Shown here: positions 13,801 through 21,732 of the stretch, piece after piece | How positions within the stretch are numbered: the first letter of the stretch is position 1 | Layout: every line of letters starts with the position of its first letter | DNA from: Symsagittifera roscoffensis | Taxonomy: Eukaryota > Xenacoelomorpha > Acoela > Convolutidae | Assembly (NCBI RefSeq): GCF_963678635.1 | Contig: NC_087068.1 | Coordinates: forward strand, 14,080,027 to 14,144,026 | Reading direction: 5' to 3' | Length of the DNA: 64,000 nt | Made by a program: the position numbers and the translations under genes | The notes under the pieces: generated by a model | Databases searched by the model: none | Told to the model about the DNA's origin: nothing | The model's input: only the letters and a program-made list of their open reading frames with translations

Positions 13801-16800
13801 TAAGTACTTTTGTCCTAACTCAGTGAGGTTCTGCTTCCTTCTAGATATCAGGTCTGTTACTATGTTAATAACTAATATACCTGACTCTTTCAACTTACTA
13901 TATATATATCTTCCGTGCCTACACGTTTACAGTAAACGATTGCATAAATATTACGTTTATAGTTTAAAAGAATCTTCTTAAGCTGGTTAGGAGTTAGTGC
14001 GTTAAAGTTATTACTACGGTGTCGACTAATAGAGTTAATAACAGCGTCGTGCCAAATAACAATGTCGGTTCGGTTTAAGAGATAGTGATCAAGTTGATAC
14101 TGACAAGTTTTACGGACGTTCACTGCGTTATGGTTGAAACTTAACCCGGGAATGGCTAAACACGATTGAGATACACGCTTTTGCGAAGCGGGGGAAAGTT
14201 TTTTCAAAGCGTGGTGCAGCGAGCTAGCAGCTAGTATGAACATTTAATGATTTAAATCAACTTAAGAGGGAGGGAATCAAGCAAACCGCGACCTGACCTC
14301 CCGCAACACCCTGAGCTAACAAGGTTGTAGCAAAAGGTAAGACGATTTGCTTAATAATACGCTACGGGTCTCGACTACGGCTACTTTTATCCAATTGAAC
14401 TAGTTTAGTTAGCTGCACCACGTTTCAAGAATAAACACGGCGTTTTTTCAGAATTTTTTTTTTTTTTCGAAAATTTCGGATTTTTTCCGAAAATTTTCCA
14501 AAATTTTTTTTTTTTCGATTTTTTTTCCGAAAATTTTTTCCACGTTTTCACCCAACGTTTCAAGTTCCAACAATAACCTGATGCGTTTGCGAAATTTTGA
14601 ATTTTTTTTTTTTTTTTTTTAAAGTCCAAAACTTGGGGCAAAAAACTCGACTCGGTCGTTTAAATTAAATTATTATGAAACTAGGCGCTTTGCTGAATAA
14701 TTTGCAAAACTTTAAAATTTTGGAAAAAAAAATCAAAAATTTTCAATTTTTTTTTTTTCAAAATTTTTGGTCTTTTTTTTTCGATACGGTGTTGAGCTTA
14801 CAAACAAGGTGTTAGGATAACGTAATTAAGGTTTATGAGGCCGGTTTTTTCCTAAACCCACAGAAAATTTTCTGATCAGGTTTTGGTATCGAGAAAAATT
14901 GGGGGCTACGATTTTGCCATCAAAAAACCTCGTATCAGAATTTAAAGCATCAGATCAAGTTAGCACAAATGGATAAAGTTTTGGTTTTTTAGTCTTACAA
15001 GTTTTGTAGAGGCGTTCACCGGTAGAATCCAAATTCCACAGAAACTTCGGGTGTCGAGAAAAAATGGGTCCACAATCCACACTTCAATATGGATGTCCAC
15101 AAAAAACGGATGTCCACAATCCACAATCAGGTCTCCCTCCAAAAGTTCATCCGTCTCACTAACCACTTCCACCTCCAATATGGATGTTCACAAAAAACGG
15201 ATGTCTTTTGTGTCCGGGACAGCCCCAACTTGGGTGCCTGCTTTGTCTAACTGGCCCTTGGGGGGTTGGCTTCGGAAGATTATTGTATCCGCTCTCTCCT
15301 GTCAAAACCTGCTTGAGAGTGTTGACTTTATCAAAAGGGAATTTGGCTCGCTCTCTCATGCAATGAGTGAAGTTGTGTGAATGGATAAGCTACAGAGGCG
15401 ATGAATTGTCTCGAGGATTTTCGGCTCAAGTTACTTAGCTGTTTGAGATGGGCAAACCAAGTAGAATTGGGTTTGGGTTCTCGTTGGCTATCTCTCAGGT
15501 TCCAAAAATACTGCTCAAAATGGCCGTCTGCACCGATCAAGAAGCACTTTCAAAGTGTCCGGGTGTACGAATATCGTCCGGAATATCGTCCAGAATACTG
15601 TCCAGAATATCTAATGTCCAGAATACGGTCCAGAATATCTAATGTCTAGAATACGGTCCGGGTCGGCGGACCAAAATGTGGCGCACTCTCGTATCCTGTA
15701 AGATCTAAAAAACCTGGTTCAACATCTGTAAATTATCGGCAATTTAAACAGATAATATGACAATATAAAGATAATATAAAATAAGGCAAACATCTTCCGG
15801 TTAACATGTTATCATACGGTTTTTCAACAATCTCAAAAATCTATAAACATTTTGATGGCAAACTGACCTTAATCGGACAAACCAGTAGTTTTCAAGGCCT
15901 TTTGTCTAAGCAAATCTAATTTTAGCTTTTTCACTTTCGCGCTATAATGACGTCATTAATTTAAGCGCGAACAAAGTGGGTTAAATTACGGTGCATAGAC
16001 AAAACGGTCCCATAAAAAACCGTCCAATATAAAAAAAGTCCAACAAATCATGAAACGAATCTAAAAAACAGTCATGAAACAAACCAACAAAATATGTAAA
16101 TTAGTCCGGTTTAAGGTGCTGGTAGACGCGCGCCGCTTCGCGGCGATAACTGGGTCTACTTTTCGTATAGAGTCCTACCCTCTGTTGGCAAGCTCGCAAC
16201 ACGTTGGCGCGACTACAACATTAAAATTTTTGTTGTTTATGTTGTTTGAACAAACGACAACTCTGGCCAACCTGCTTTGTTTGCTGGAAAGTTATTATTA
16301 ATTGAGAAAATTTTTCGGAATGTTTTGTATCGGACTGTTTTGTACACTCAAAAATTACAATGACAAGAAACATAATAAAGATAGCCCCTTCCCGTGCAAG
16401 TAGCACAGGCCTTGACCAGTAATAAACAAAAAAAAATGTTTTTAAAAAATTGCGCTGTGTTTGCTGGGAGAAGAAAGACAAACTTAACTTGGAAAAAATA
16501 TATAAATATCTTCAGTAAACTACAGCTATTGTTGCATTCATAATAAAATTGAAAACTTTCCAAGATTCGAAAAAAAACTCACATTACTTTTCTAAGATTT
16601 TTTGATTTTCTCTAAAAGCGCTCCCTTCAAATCTATTTATTTCCAACCATTGTACCATCAAAACAGTAATTATTGGCTGCAAAGCCGCTTTAAAAGGTTG
16701 CCTTGTCAAAAAGGAAAGTAGTAAAGTGATTCAATAGGAGGCTTTTGTGCGGCGGGAATGGATATGGCGGCCCCTCTCTAAATGAACTTCCAACTCTACC

Positions 16801-17805
16801 CATTCAGTTTAAAAGCTCAAACCAATATCGTTGTTTTATTGAAATAATTCAATTTCCACAGCAAAATTTTACTTCTAACATTTTAAACATAACCGATTTT
16901 AATTACCATAAAAATTTACATTTTTTGTTTATTTTACGTTTGATAAAATTTGCTTCAGGCAATTGGATGATCTTCTTAATCGTCTACTCATTGATCGTGA
17001 CGATTCTTCTCATCGTCATTGTGGTCACAGTCGTCTACTGTTTCCTCAAATACGACTGGGAAACTGAGGGTGGAATCAGCACCATCGGTTCAACAGGCAG
17101 ATCCTACTATGTAAGTCACCATTTACATGTCAGAAAAGCGGTCAAAGTTTACGCTGGCAAAATTGCAGATCAAAAAATTTGAGCTCCAATCAATTTTTTA
17201 TTGTTATAAGAGCGTCGATATTTATTTTACGTTTTTTTTTATGAAGAGTAATTTAGTTTTCAATTAGCGGCAACTGATATTGCATCTCAAGTTTATCCGG
17301 GGAGCAAAAGTGAAGATCCTGATTATCTTTGCCTCGGAATCAAGAGGTTGATTGTTCGACTCGCAACTAGCTCGTTGGTTAAGTGAGAGACAACAGTTCC
17401 AAAACTTCCGACCTGCCTTTTCTTTGTAAATTTGCGCGGAAAATCAATTTTTGCATTTGAGCAAATAATCTAGTTTTGCTGAGCATACATATTTGTAAAA
17501 AAAAAACGCATATAATTTTTTTTCAGGTGGGCGACGATAAGCCAATAGACAACGAGTACAGCCAATTTCAAATGCGACAATCCCACGTCAGTGATGGCGA
17601 AAACCCATCAACAAGGAAGGAGTACCCGAGCTTTTCGGATATGGTTGGACCCGAACAGTCCACTCGTTTCGACGAGAGCGAGGACGAAAAAACTGAAGTG
17701 GTACCAGAAGAAAAACCGAGACGAGTGTCGAGTTCGTCAAACAATAAGGTTCCTGGAATTCCAACCGTGGATTACGATATCGAAGACGAAAATTCTGTTG
17801 AATAA
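1853..17805 (+). CDS. FN3-type single-pass transmembrane adhesion receptor, 3' exons (L1CAM-like candidate)
   Basis: Four exons join with matching phases: 1853-2055 (enters with two bases of a codon), 3716-3995, 16959-17110 and 17527-17805 (stop). The gene is 5'-partial: earlier exons lie left of the window. Exon 1 gives the second half of a fibronectin type III domain (SYTFENLQPATRHRLRVI). Exon 2 gives a further FN3 domain (LTLTWDHLGHSSYFIVEYRN, then RIGTDYNFRVWAV). Exon 3 follows almost at once with a strongly hydrophobic segment (FLIVYSLIVTILLIVIVVTV) and a short cytosolic start, and exon 4 completes an acidic, serine-rich tail ending ENSVE. The FN3-FN3-TM-tail layout and a tail of about 115 residues suit the L1CAM/neuroglian/neurofascin group, but I see no clear FIGQY ankyrin motif, so other FN3 receptors remain possible. 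Introns are 1.66 kb, 12.96 kb (holding the BEL element) and 416 bp; the last holds nothing recognisable. Confidence 0.75.
2455..3258. repeat. Dispersed repeat family R3, copy in receptor intron
   Basis: The receptor intron 2056-3715 consists largely of this AT-rich repeat. It resembles 42085-42832: both contain a GAGGCGA...GAGCTTCGCA segment near one end, and both finish with TACCCGATTGCAATACCC followed by an imperfect hairpin (TACCCTTG ... CAAGGGTA in the better copy). A short third copy of the terminal motif is at 26302-26341. No ORF of transposon type is present, so this looks like a non-autonomous element. Exact ends were not resolved. Confidence 0.5.
5358..5484. repeat. 127-bp segment also present inside the BEL element
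   Basis: This intron segment (starting CAGAAGTTCAAAATGCG and ending TTGACTACTTTTCA) matches 7310-7436 over the whole 127 bp with one visible mismatch (CCATTTAATTG here, CCATATAATTG there). It lies about 1.1 kb outside the 3' LTR of the BEL element. It appears to be the source of filler DNA at the internal duplication junction of that element. Confidence 0.9.
6105..6310 (+). repeat. Divergent copy of dispersed repeat family R1
   Basis: It contains TTTCGACTTTCGAAGGAAG, then ATCGGGGTGGTT, TTTCGACTTTCTAATTAGGC and TTTTGACGGATTTTTTATA, in the same order as the well preserved R1 copies at 18642-19197, 58181-58715 and 59464-59985. Only the left part is recognisable. Confidence 0.55.
6584..6880 (-). 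repeat. 3' LTR of the BEL element
   Basis: A direct repeat of 15677-15973, equal in length (297 bp). On the - strand it starts TGTTCGCGCTT and ends GTGCGCCACA, giving TG...CA termini. I count three substitutions against the other LTR, about 1 percent, which indicates a recent insertion. The pol reading frame runs into it and stops at 6868. Confidence 0.92.
6868..7309 (-). pseudogene. BEL integrase C-terminus, second copy joined to the 3' LTR
   Basis: It encodes the conserved BEL integrase tail (LTPNHFLLGRNG, YVPALNKRSKWH, GDLVWIVDERSARGHYPLAR), ends GAEDVRA and stops inside the 3' LTR. It is almost identical to the copy at 7437-7850. Its upstream end breaks off abruptly at 7309/7310, where the 127-bp intron-derived filler starts, so it cannot be translated as a continuation of pol. 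It is a tandem duplicate made within the element. Confidence 0.88.
6881..6896 (-). other. Polypurine tract of the BEL element
   Basis: On the - strand a purine-rich run (TTTGGGCGCGGAAGA) directly abuts the 3' LTR start TGTTCGC, the position where plus-strand DNA synthesis is primed in LTR elements. It overlaps the last pol codons. Confidence 0.6.
7310..7436. repeat. 127-bp templated filler between duplicated integrase segments
   Basis: The sequence copies 5358-5484 of the flanking intron in the same orientation and at the same length. On its right it joins the first integrase copy within AAAAACGGG, a short A-rich overlap. On its left it follows GATGTTATA. A copied flank at a duplication junction points to replication-based template switching or repair at this locus. 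Confidence 0.88.
7437..10436 (-). pseudogene. pol: BEL pol: reverse transcriptase, RNase H and integrase (broken)
   Basis: The - strand frames give RT (EWYLPHHPVVNPNKPGKVRR at 10436 onward, GPDLLQN, then MDDYLDSFED at 10008), RNase H (FGDSSEEV, IPKLELQAALLATRL, MWTDSTTVLQWL) and integrase (zinc part CLICRKRKA, core GVDYFGPF and WSDNGTNFVGAEKEL, C-terminus GDLVWIVDER). Relative to the family, the RT block between LLRFRHHHFA and LPEDQPSLRFLW is missing together with a frame change; this block normally carries the first catalytic aspartate. A one-base frameshift near 7985 separates the integrase core from its tail, which continues in another frame from 7980 to 7437. The product would polymerise cDNA and insert it into chromosomes, but this copy is inactive. 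Confidence 0.9.
10467..13477 (-). pseudogene. gag: BEL gag with N-terminal part of the aspartic protease
   Basis: An ATG at 13477 opens the frame (MTEQIELKYRR), but a one-base frameshift near 13380 moves the rest into another frame that stays open for over 930 codons. In order: a long charged coiled coil (KREELEKQHEATLRLKQQEA), a Q/S/N/P-rich linker, a DUF1759-type capsid region (PEWKLAQYDGNPLQWHEWFG), two zinc knuckles (CILCQGKHALWKC; CFSCLQGNHAFRQC) and the start of a DUF1758-type protease (TLCDSASSHSWIS). The frame stops at 10467, only about 50 residues past the protease active-site region. The rest of the protease and the RT N-terminus are absent, so a deletion of several hundred codons is inferred at 10436-10467. 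Confidence 0.9.
13642..14243 (-). pseudogene. BEL accessory ORF of unknown function
   Basis: Two ORFs (14243-13890, 117 residues; 13893-13642, 83 residues) lie between the leader and gag. They meet in a short TA repeat (ATATATATATAG), where a 2-base slip would fuse them into one protein of about 200 residues. Visible traits: an alanine/leucine-rich start, a central DIVIWHDAVINSISRHRSNN motif and a very basic end (KKNTPKPGKRKRQANRNRK) suggestive of nucleic-acid binding or nuclear targeting. The IWHD...H arrangement faintly recalls SGNH-hydrolase-like accessory proteins of some retroelements, but I cannot assign it. It is not a shadow of gag, which starts downstream. Confidence 0.6.
14244..15655 (-). 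other. BEL leader with low-complexity and short repeats
   Basis: No supported ORF. Positions 14440-14770 are long T and A runs with AAAATTTTCC-like units. A motif with AATATGGATGT...AAAAAACGGATGTC occurs at about 15089 and again at 15177. The segment 15568-15661 is a tandem array, listed separately. Confidence 0.5.
15568..15661 (-). repeat. Short tandem array beside the primer-binding site
   Basis: On the + strand the unit GAATAT(C/A)GTCC(G/A) recurs about seven times at 12-21-base spacing, some units separated by ATCTAATGTC. It lies directly downstream of the primer-binding site, where many retroelements keep packaging or translation signals; that role is inference. Confidence 0.65.
15656..15673 (-). 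other. Candidate primer-binding site of the BEL element
   Basis: Three bases past the 5' LTR, the - strand reads TGGTCCGCCGACCCGGAC. A TGG start is expected for a site complementary to the CCA end of a tRNA. I did not identify which tRNA it matches. Confidence 0.55.
15677..15973 (-). repeat. 5' LTR of the BEL element
   Basis: This is the partner of 6584-6880, 297 bp with three visible substitutions. As the 5' LTR it should carry the element promoter. A palindromic TGACGTCA (CRE-like) near its - strand start could bind bZIP factors; this is inferred from the motif alone. Confidence 0.9.
15974..16958 (+). other. Receptor intron, right of the BEL element
   Basis: AT-rich intron ending in the acceptor TTTGCTTCAG at 16958. 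A short GC-rich patch near 16120-16210 (GACGCGCGCCGCTTCGCGG) stands out but has no assignable function. No exon is needed here, because the flanking exons join in phase. Confidence 0.5.
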
Positions 17806-17914
17806 TCAGCTGCTGATATGACCAACTATTCTCAGGGAATGGCGCCTGTTTTATTTTGTACATTGTGTAAATAGTTAGTAAATCTGAAAGTTCTGAATCA
17901 CAGCAAAATTATCA

Positions 17915-17920
17915 ATTAAA
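17915..17920 (+). promoter_or_regulatory. Candidate poly(A) signal of the adhesion receptor
   Basis: ATTAAA lies 110 bases after the receptor stop codon at 17805. It is the first standard-type hexamer downstream. Confidence 0.5.
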
Positions 17921-18641
17921 ATGTGCATATGCGATTCTCAAAAAAATCAAGTTAAGAATAGCAGTCAAAGAGTTGGAGAACAGTTTTGGAGAACATTTAC
18001 ATTATTATGTCCATCGTCAAAACTAAAATATAAAGTTCATTTTCAATTTAACGATGAATACGCAAAAATTATCGAAATCATTTTCGAACATGCATAACGG
18101 ATTGATAATTTTAGCAACCGTAACAGTTTTTTTCAAAATACAAAAAAAACTTATCTTAAAAAATTCTTTTCAAAAATCTTGTCTTCAACAGAGACCTTCA
18201 GAAAGAAGCATTGCAGTTCAATGGCTTGATTGAATCGCTCGACCAAAATTAACTCACCTTTCGCCCATAAAAAATTCAAATAAAGATCAACGCACAGGCA
18301 ATCCGTTTTTGAGTCGCAATTACTAGCCAATTACTAGTATTTTTTTCTACTCAAGTTTTACCACATGTCAATTTAACCCCTATTTCATGAGCCCCTCCCT
18401 ATATTTTAACTCCCATAAAGTCAGCCATAATAAACCTGTTTATTCTTGATAATTTTTACATTATTTCAACTGCAGTCCAAATTAAACTACTGTGTCTATT
18501 TAAATCAGCTAATCGAGTTTAAATTGGTGATACTTATGTCTGTCAGGGTTATTTAAAATATAAATCAAAACATTTTGATACATTTAAAAGGTTTCAAAAC
18601 AGTTCTACATGAACATTTTAACTCTCTGAATAATGGTTTTG
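17921..18641. other. Intergenic, nothing recognised
   Basis: AT-rich sequence between the receptor 3' end and repeat copy R1. It has no long ORF, RNA gene or repeat boundary that I could identify. Confidence 0.5.
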
Positions 18642-19197
18642 GTTCCGACTTTCGATACGAAAGTAACGGAATATTTGTGCTCGGGGTGGGTTTTTTTCTT
18701 CAGACAAATTTCGACTTTTTAACTAGCCATTTTTGACGGATTTTTTTAAATCATTCATAGGGTATTGTTGTCCTGAGCTTAAATTCGAAACGATATTTCT
18801 TCATTGATCGTTAAGTTAAGGGTGTTTAAAGATCGCCATTTTGGGACAAAAACGCGCGATATATTTCGCGCTATTAATGCGTAAGCTGATATTTAATCCG
18901 TCCTAGAAATCGTTCCAAATTAGTTGAAGCAAGATTGTTTGCCTTAACTTAACTGTTAGTACGAGCGAAATTTATCACTTTGTACATAATATGGCGTGTG
19001 GGGTGATGATTTACTTAAAAAAATTTCAAGTTGTAGAAAAAAAATTTCATTTTATTTTCTTACATTTAAATTTTTATTAAAATAATCTTCAGTTTACTTT
19101 TTATTACTTTTAGCGTCTTCACGTTATTACTGCTCCATAGACCTTAAAATGCAGTCGGAACTTTCAGGGATTTGCCCTGATACGAACAGTCTTGTTT
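18642..19197 (+). repeat. Dispersed repeat family R1, full-length copy
   Basis: It starts GTTCCGACTTTCGATACG, continues with AACGGAATATTTGTGCTCGG and TTTTAACTAGCCATTTTTGA, and ends with AGTCGGAAC, a TTTCAGGGATTTGCCCTGA hairpin and ACAGTCTTGTTT. GTTCCGACT and AGTCGGAAC form a short inverted repeat. The copies at 58181-58715 and 59464-59985 share order and orientation. No protein is encoded, so it is probably a non-autonomous mobile element of about 0.55 kb. Confidence 0.8.
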
Positions 19198-20560
19198 TCA
19201 TTGCCAATTGGATCAATTTTTGACCCCCGAATATCGGATGCAAAACAATAGCTGCAAATCTTTCATCAGCCCACTAAAATAAACAACTTTACAGCGACTC
19301 ATTTCTTAAAAGATGTTACAATCCTGATGTTTTATAACACTCAGTAAAAAAGGCCTCGTTTTCAAACGTGGCGACTCTGAATTCTGTCGTTATATTTGGT
19401 ATTGCAGAACAACTTTTTGAGGAGTAGGTAGCGCATAACAATTCAACCATATGAAACAATTTATTAGTTATCAACAAAACCAAGAACGACAAACTGTTTT
19501 AAAAAAACAGAAACCAACTCGAAAAACGATTACCAAGAAAACCACCAGGTTGCATTTGCGCTTAAAAAGAGTTTCCAGTTCTGCGTTTTAAAAGATGAAA
19601 ACTGAATAAAAATTGAAAATCATGTTCCTTCATAAAAGTAAAAATACCTTTAATTTGTCCTAAGGAATTCACGGTGACTGTTTTCATGATGAAGGGACCC
19701 AATGCTGTAAGTTTCAACCAATCAGAATCATTAGAAGTTCTTATTCGCTGAATAGTTTTTGATCTGTGAAATAGAAAGTTATTTCCCATCAGTGTTTGAT
19801 CTGGCTATTTGAAAACTCGGGGGCGTAGCGACTTAAATGTGCATCTTAGCATGTGCAATTAAAAATTTTTATTTAGTGCGGCATGCAGCAGTCTGCAAAT
19901 AAAAGAATCTCAATTCCTATTGCGGCAATAGCCGCATTCCAATCAGCACGCATGCGTGTAAGCCGGTCACCGAATATTCAGCAATATACGCATCAACAAT
20001 CTGCTTATTTTGAAATCGGTCAATATAAAATTTAATGGCCTAGACTTATTTGGTTACTTAGAAATTTTCACTATTTCCATGAGATTTTTGTTCGGACTTT
20101 CGAAGAAAACGGAACATTTATGCTTGGCGTAGTTTTTAGTCATTTTTTGGCGATCGAAGTAAGTTTTCAACTCTCTGAATCAAAATATAGAAAAATATTT
20201 TACCTCCAAGCATTTTTTGCGAAGTTATGGGAGTTGGAAAATAGCGAGTTTGACCGTACTCTGGATTAATTTATGCGCGCTTCAACTATTTTATTCATAA
20301 TGCTTAAGTGAAAGCGAATTATTTATGCGTGTCGAATTATCCCACAGAACAAAACCGTTCCCAAATTATAGTATGCCACCATTTTCTTTTACCAAAAACT
20401 ATTCGCGACCAATGACAGTGCAGTCGACATATTCAATGCTTTGCCCTGATATACTAGCAGTCTAGTTGAACTCTCTTTAAGAGGGTTCTCCTTAAAAGAA
20501 AGCTCCAACAAAGATCTGTTCAGTTCTCCACGATAACTGTTGTTGTGCACCTGGTTAAAA
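19198..20560 (+). other. Intergenic with a divergent R1 copy
   Basis: A degenerate R1 copy runs from about 20083 (TGTTCGGACTTTCGAAG) to 20460 (TTTGCCCTGATATACTAGCA). The rest is AT-rich with no gene seen. Confidence 0.5.
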
Positions 20561-21003
20561 ACATAGCAAATCGGAGATTGGAAAAGAGTAATGAACGCAA
20601 GTAAACATAAAACACTGACTTTCTTGAAAAATCTCAACTTTCGAATTTCAGAGAAAAAAAACATCTGCCCTTTAAGCTCTTTGAATTTCTAGAACAATTT
20701 ATGATTGGCGCTTTTTTGACAACATGGACCCAACTTGAGAAAACTGGATCAATAGGTAAAGTTTTTTTAATACGCTTGGAAATCTTAACAATAAATTCGA
20801 CTTTCGAAACTAGAAATCGTTCGTTTTTTTGAGCCAAGTTCACGTTCGTATTTGGAGAGTGCTCTTTGCGTAACTTTCAGCTGATGAATTTCAATTGAAC
20901 TCAAAAAGTGCATTATACCTAGGTGCATCAAAATTTTAAGACTTTTTCCTGAAAAAAAAACAATAAGACCTATATAAAAGTCTTCACTACGTTCATCACT
21001 CTT
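20561..21003 (+). repeat. Dispersed repeat family R2, copy 1
   Basis: It starts ACATAGCAAATCGGAGATTG, contains GAGTAATGAACGCAAG, CTCAACTTTCGAATTTC, TTGAGAAAACTGGATCAATA and TATTTGGAGAGTGCTC, and ends TCTTCACTACGTTCATCACT. The same ordered blocks are at 25420-25828 and 30249-30732, and partly at 43500-43680. It is non-coding and presumably non-autonomous. Confidence 0.75.
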
Positions 21004-21039
21004 CATTAAATGCAGTTTTTTCGGCTATTTTTCTGGGAT

Positions 21040-21135
21040 GGGTAAAGCTGCGTCACCCGCTAACAATGAGCACGGATCATTGAGGGCCTCCATCCGACGG
21101 AGAGGCGGATACATTCACCAGCGCCCCCCTTAGAT
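21040..21135. other. GC-rich island with hairpin potential
   Basis: A roughly 95-base stretch of clearly higher GC than its surroundings. It contains CCTCCATCCGACGGAGAGG, which can fold back on itself. It lies about 600 bases downstream of the myosin light chain stop. No RNA family was recognised. Confidence 0.3.
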
Positions 21136-21675
21136 TTTTGAATGCTCTATTCTGATTAGCAAACAATAACTTTCCAACATTCGTTTAATCTTTCATATAA
21201 GACGCCACCGGAACTAAGTACTTTAGTCAAGCATGAAGAAAACCCAAACCAACGAAGCTAAAACGCACTTCGTTCATTAATATTTCCCAAATATTCAACT
21301 CTCATCTAACGAATCGATTAAAGAAAAAGAAGCCAAAAAGAATTGATTAGAAAAGTCTTTAATAACAAAAATTTGGTGAACATCAGTCAAAATTTTATAA
21401 AACTATTGAACAATCTTAGCTCTGCACTTCAAGTGCACCAGTAATTTAATCATGTATACGAGATGTTTAAATTAAATCGAGGCAACAATTTTGATATTAT
21501 AACTAAATTAGAGGCCGTTACAAGAGTTAAACGCCGTAGCAAATTACAACAGTTTCTTCCGTTACAGGTCTTGATTCTTGATTGGATACTCGATGAACTT
21601 TAAGAAAGCGACAATCTCAAACTCAATCTACGGCCCGGTGCCAATTTTGAAGTCACATTACGGAAGAAACCATTT

Positions 21676-21681
21676 TTTATT
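21676..21681 (-). promoter_or_regulatory. Poly(A) signal of the myosin light chain gene
   Basis: AATAAA on the - strand, 52 bases past the stop codon at 21733. Confidence 0.7.
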
Positions 21682-21732
21682 TAACATTACTCATTATGCA
21701 ACAGCCGATGGATGACATAATCTTAATGTAGT

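Larger units (their letters stand above)
6584..15973 (-). mobile_element. BEL/Pao LTR retrotransposon, nearly identical LTRs, defective coding
   Basis: The 9.4-kb element lies in the large intron of the adhesion receptor, on the opposite strand. It is bounded by two 297-bp LTRs (6584-6880 and 15677-15973). Order on the - strand: 5' LTR, primer-binding site, repeat-rich leader, accessory ORF, gag with aspartic protease start, RT, RNase H, integrase, 3' LTR. DUF1759-type gag, CCHC-like knuckles, an MDDYLDS polymerase box and a BEL-type integrase assign it to BEL/Pao. The coding region carries a frameshift near the gag start, a deletion between protease and RT, a deletion with frameshift inside RT, a frameshift in integrase and a duplicated integrase C-terminus, so this copy cannot be autonomous. 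No clean target-site duplication was found. Confidence 0.92.

Noticed and set aside
14440-14640. Lysine-rich ORF in the BEL leader
   Set aside because: Encoded by T/A homopolymers. Low complexity, not a protein.
16745-17182. 145-codon + strand ORF starting MCGGNGYGG
   Set aside because: Only its 3' part (16959-17110) is a real exon, by acceptor, donor and phase. The upstream part is AT-rich intron.
17330-17405. tRNA-like stretch (GCTCGTTGGTTAAGTGAGAG)
   Set aside because: The A-box-like sequence has no matching B box or acceptor stem.
18642-19197. Helitron interpretation of repeat family R1
   Set aside because: There is a hairpin near the 3' end, but the last bases do not fit the CTRR rule in the good copies (CTTG) and no TC start is seen. 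Kept as unclassified.
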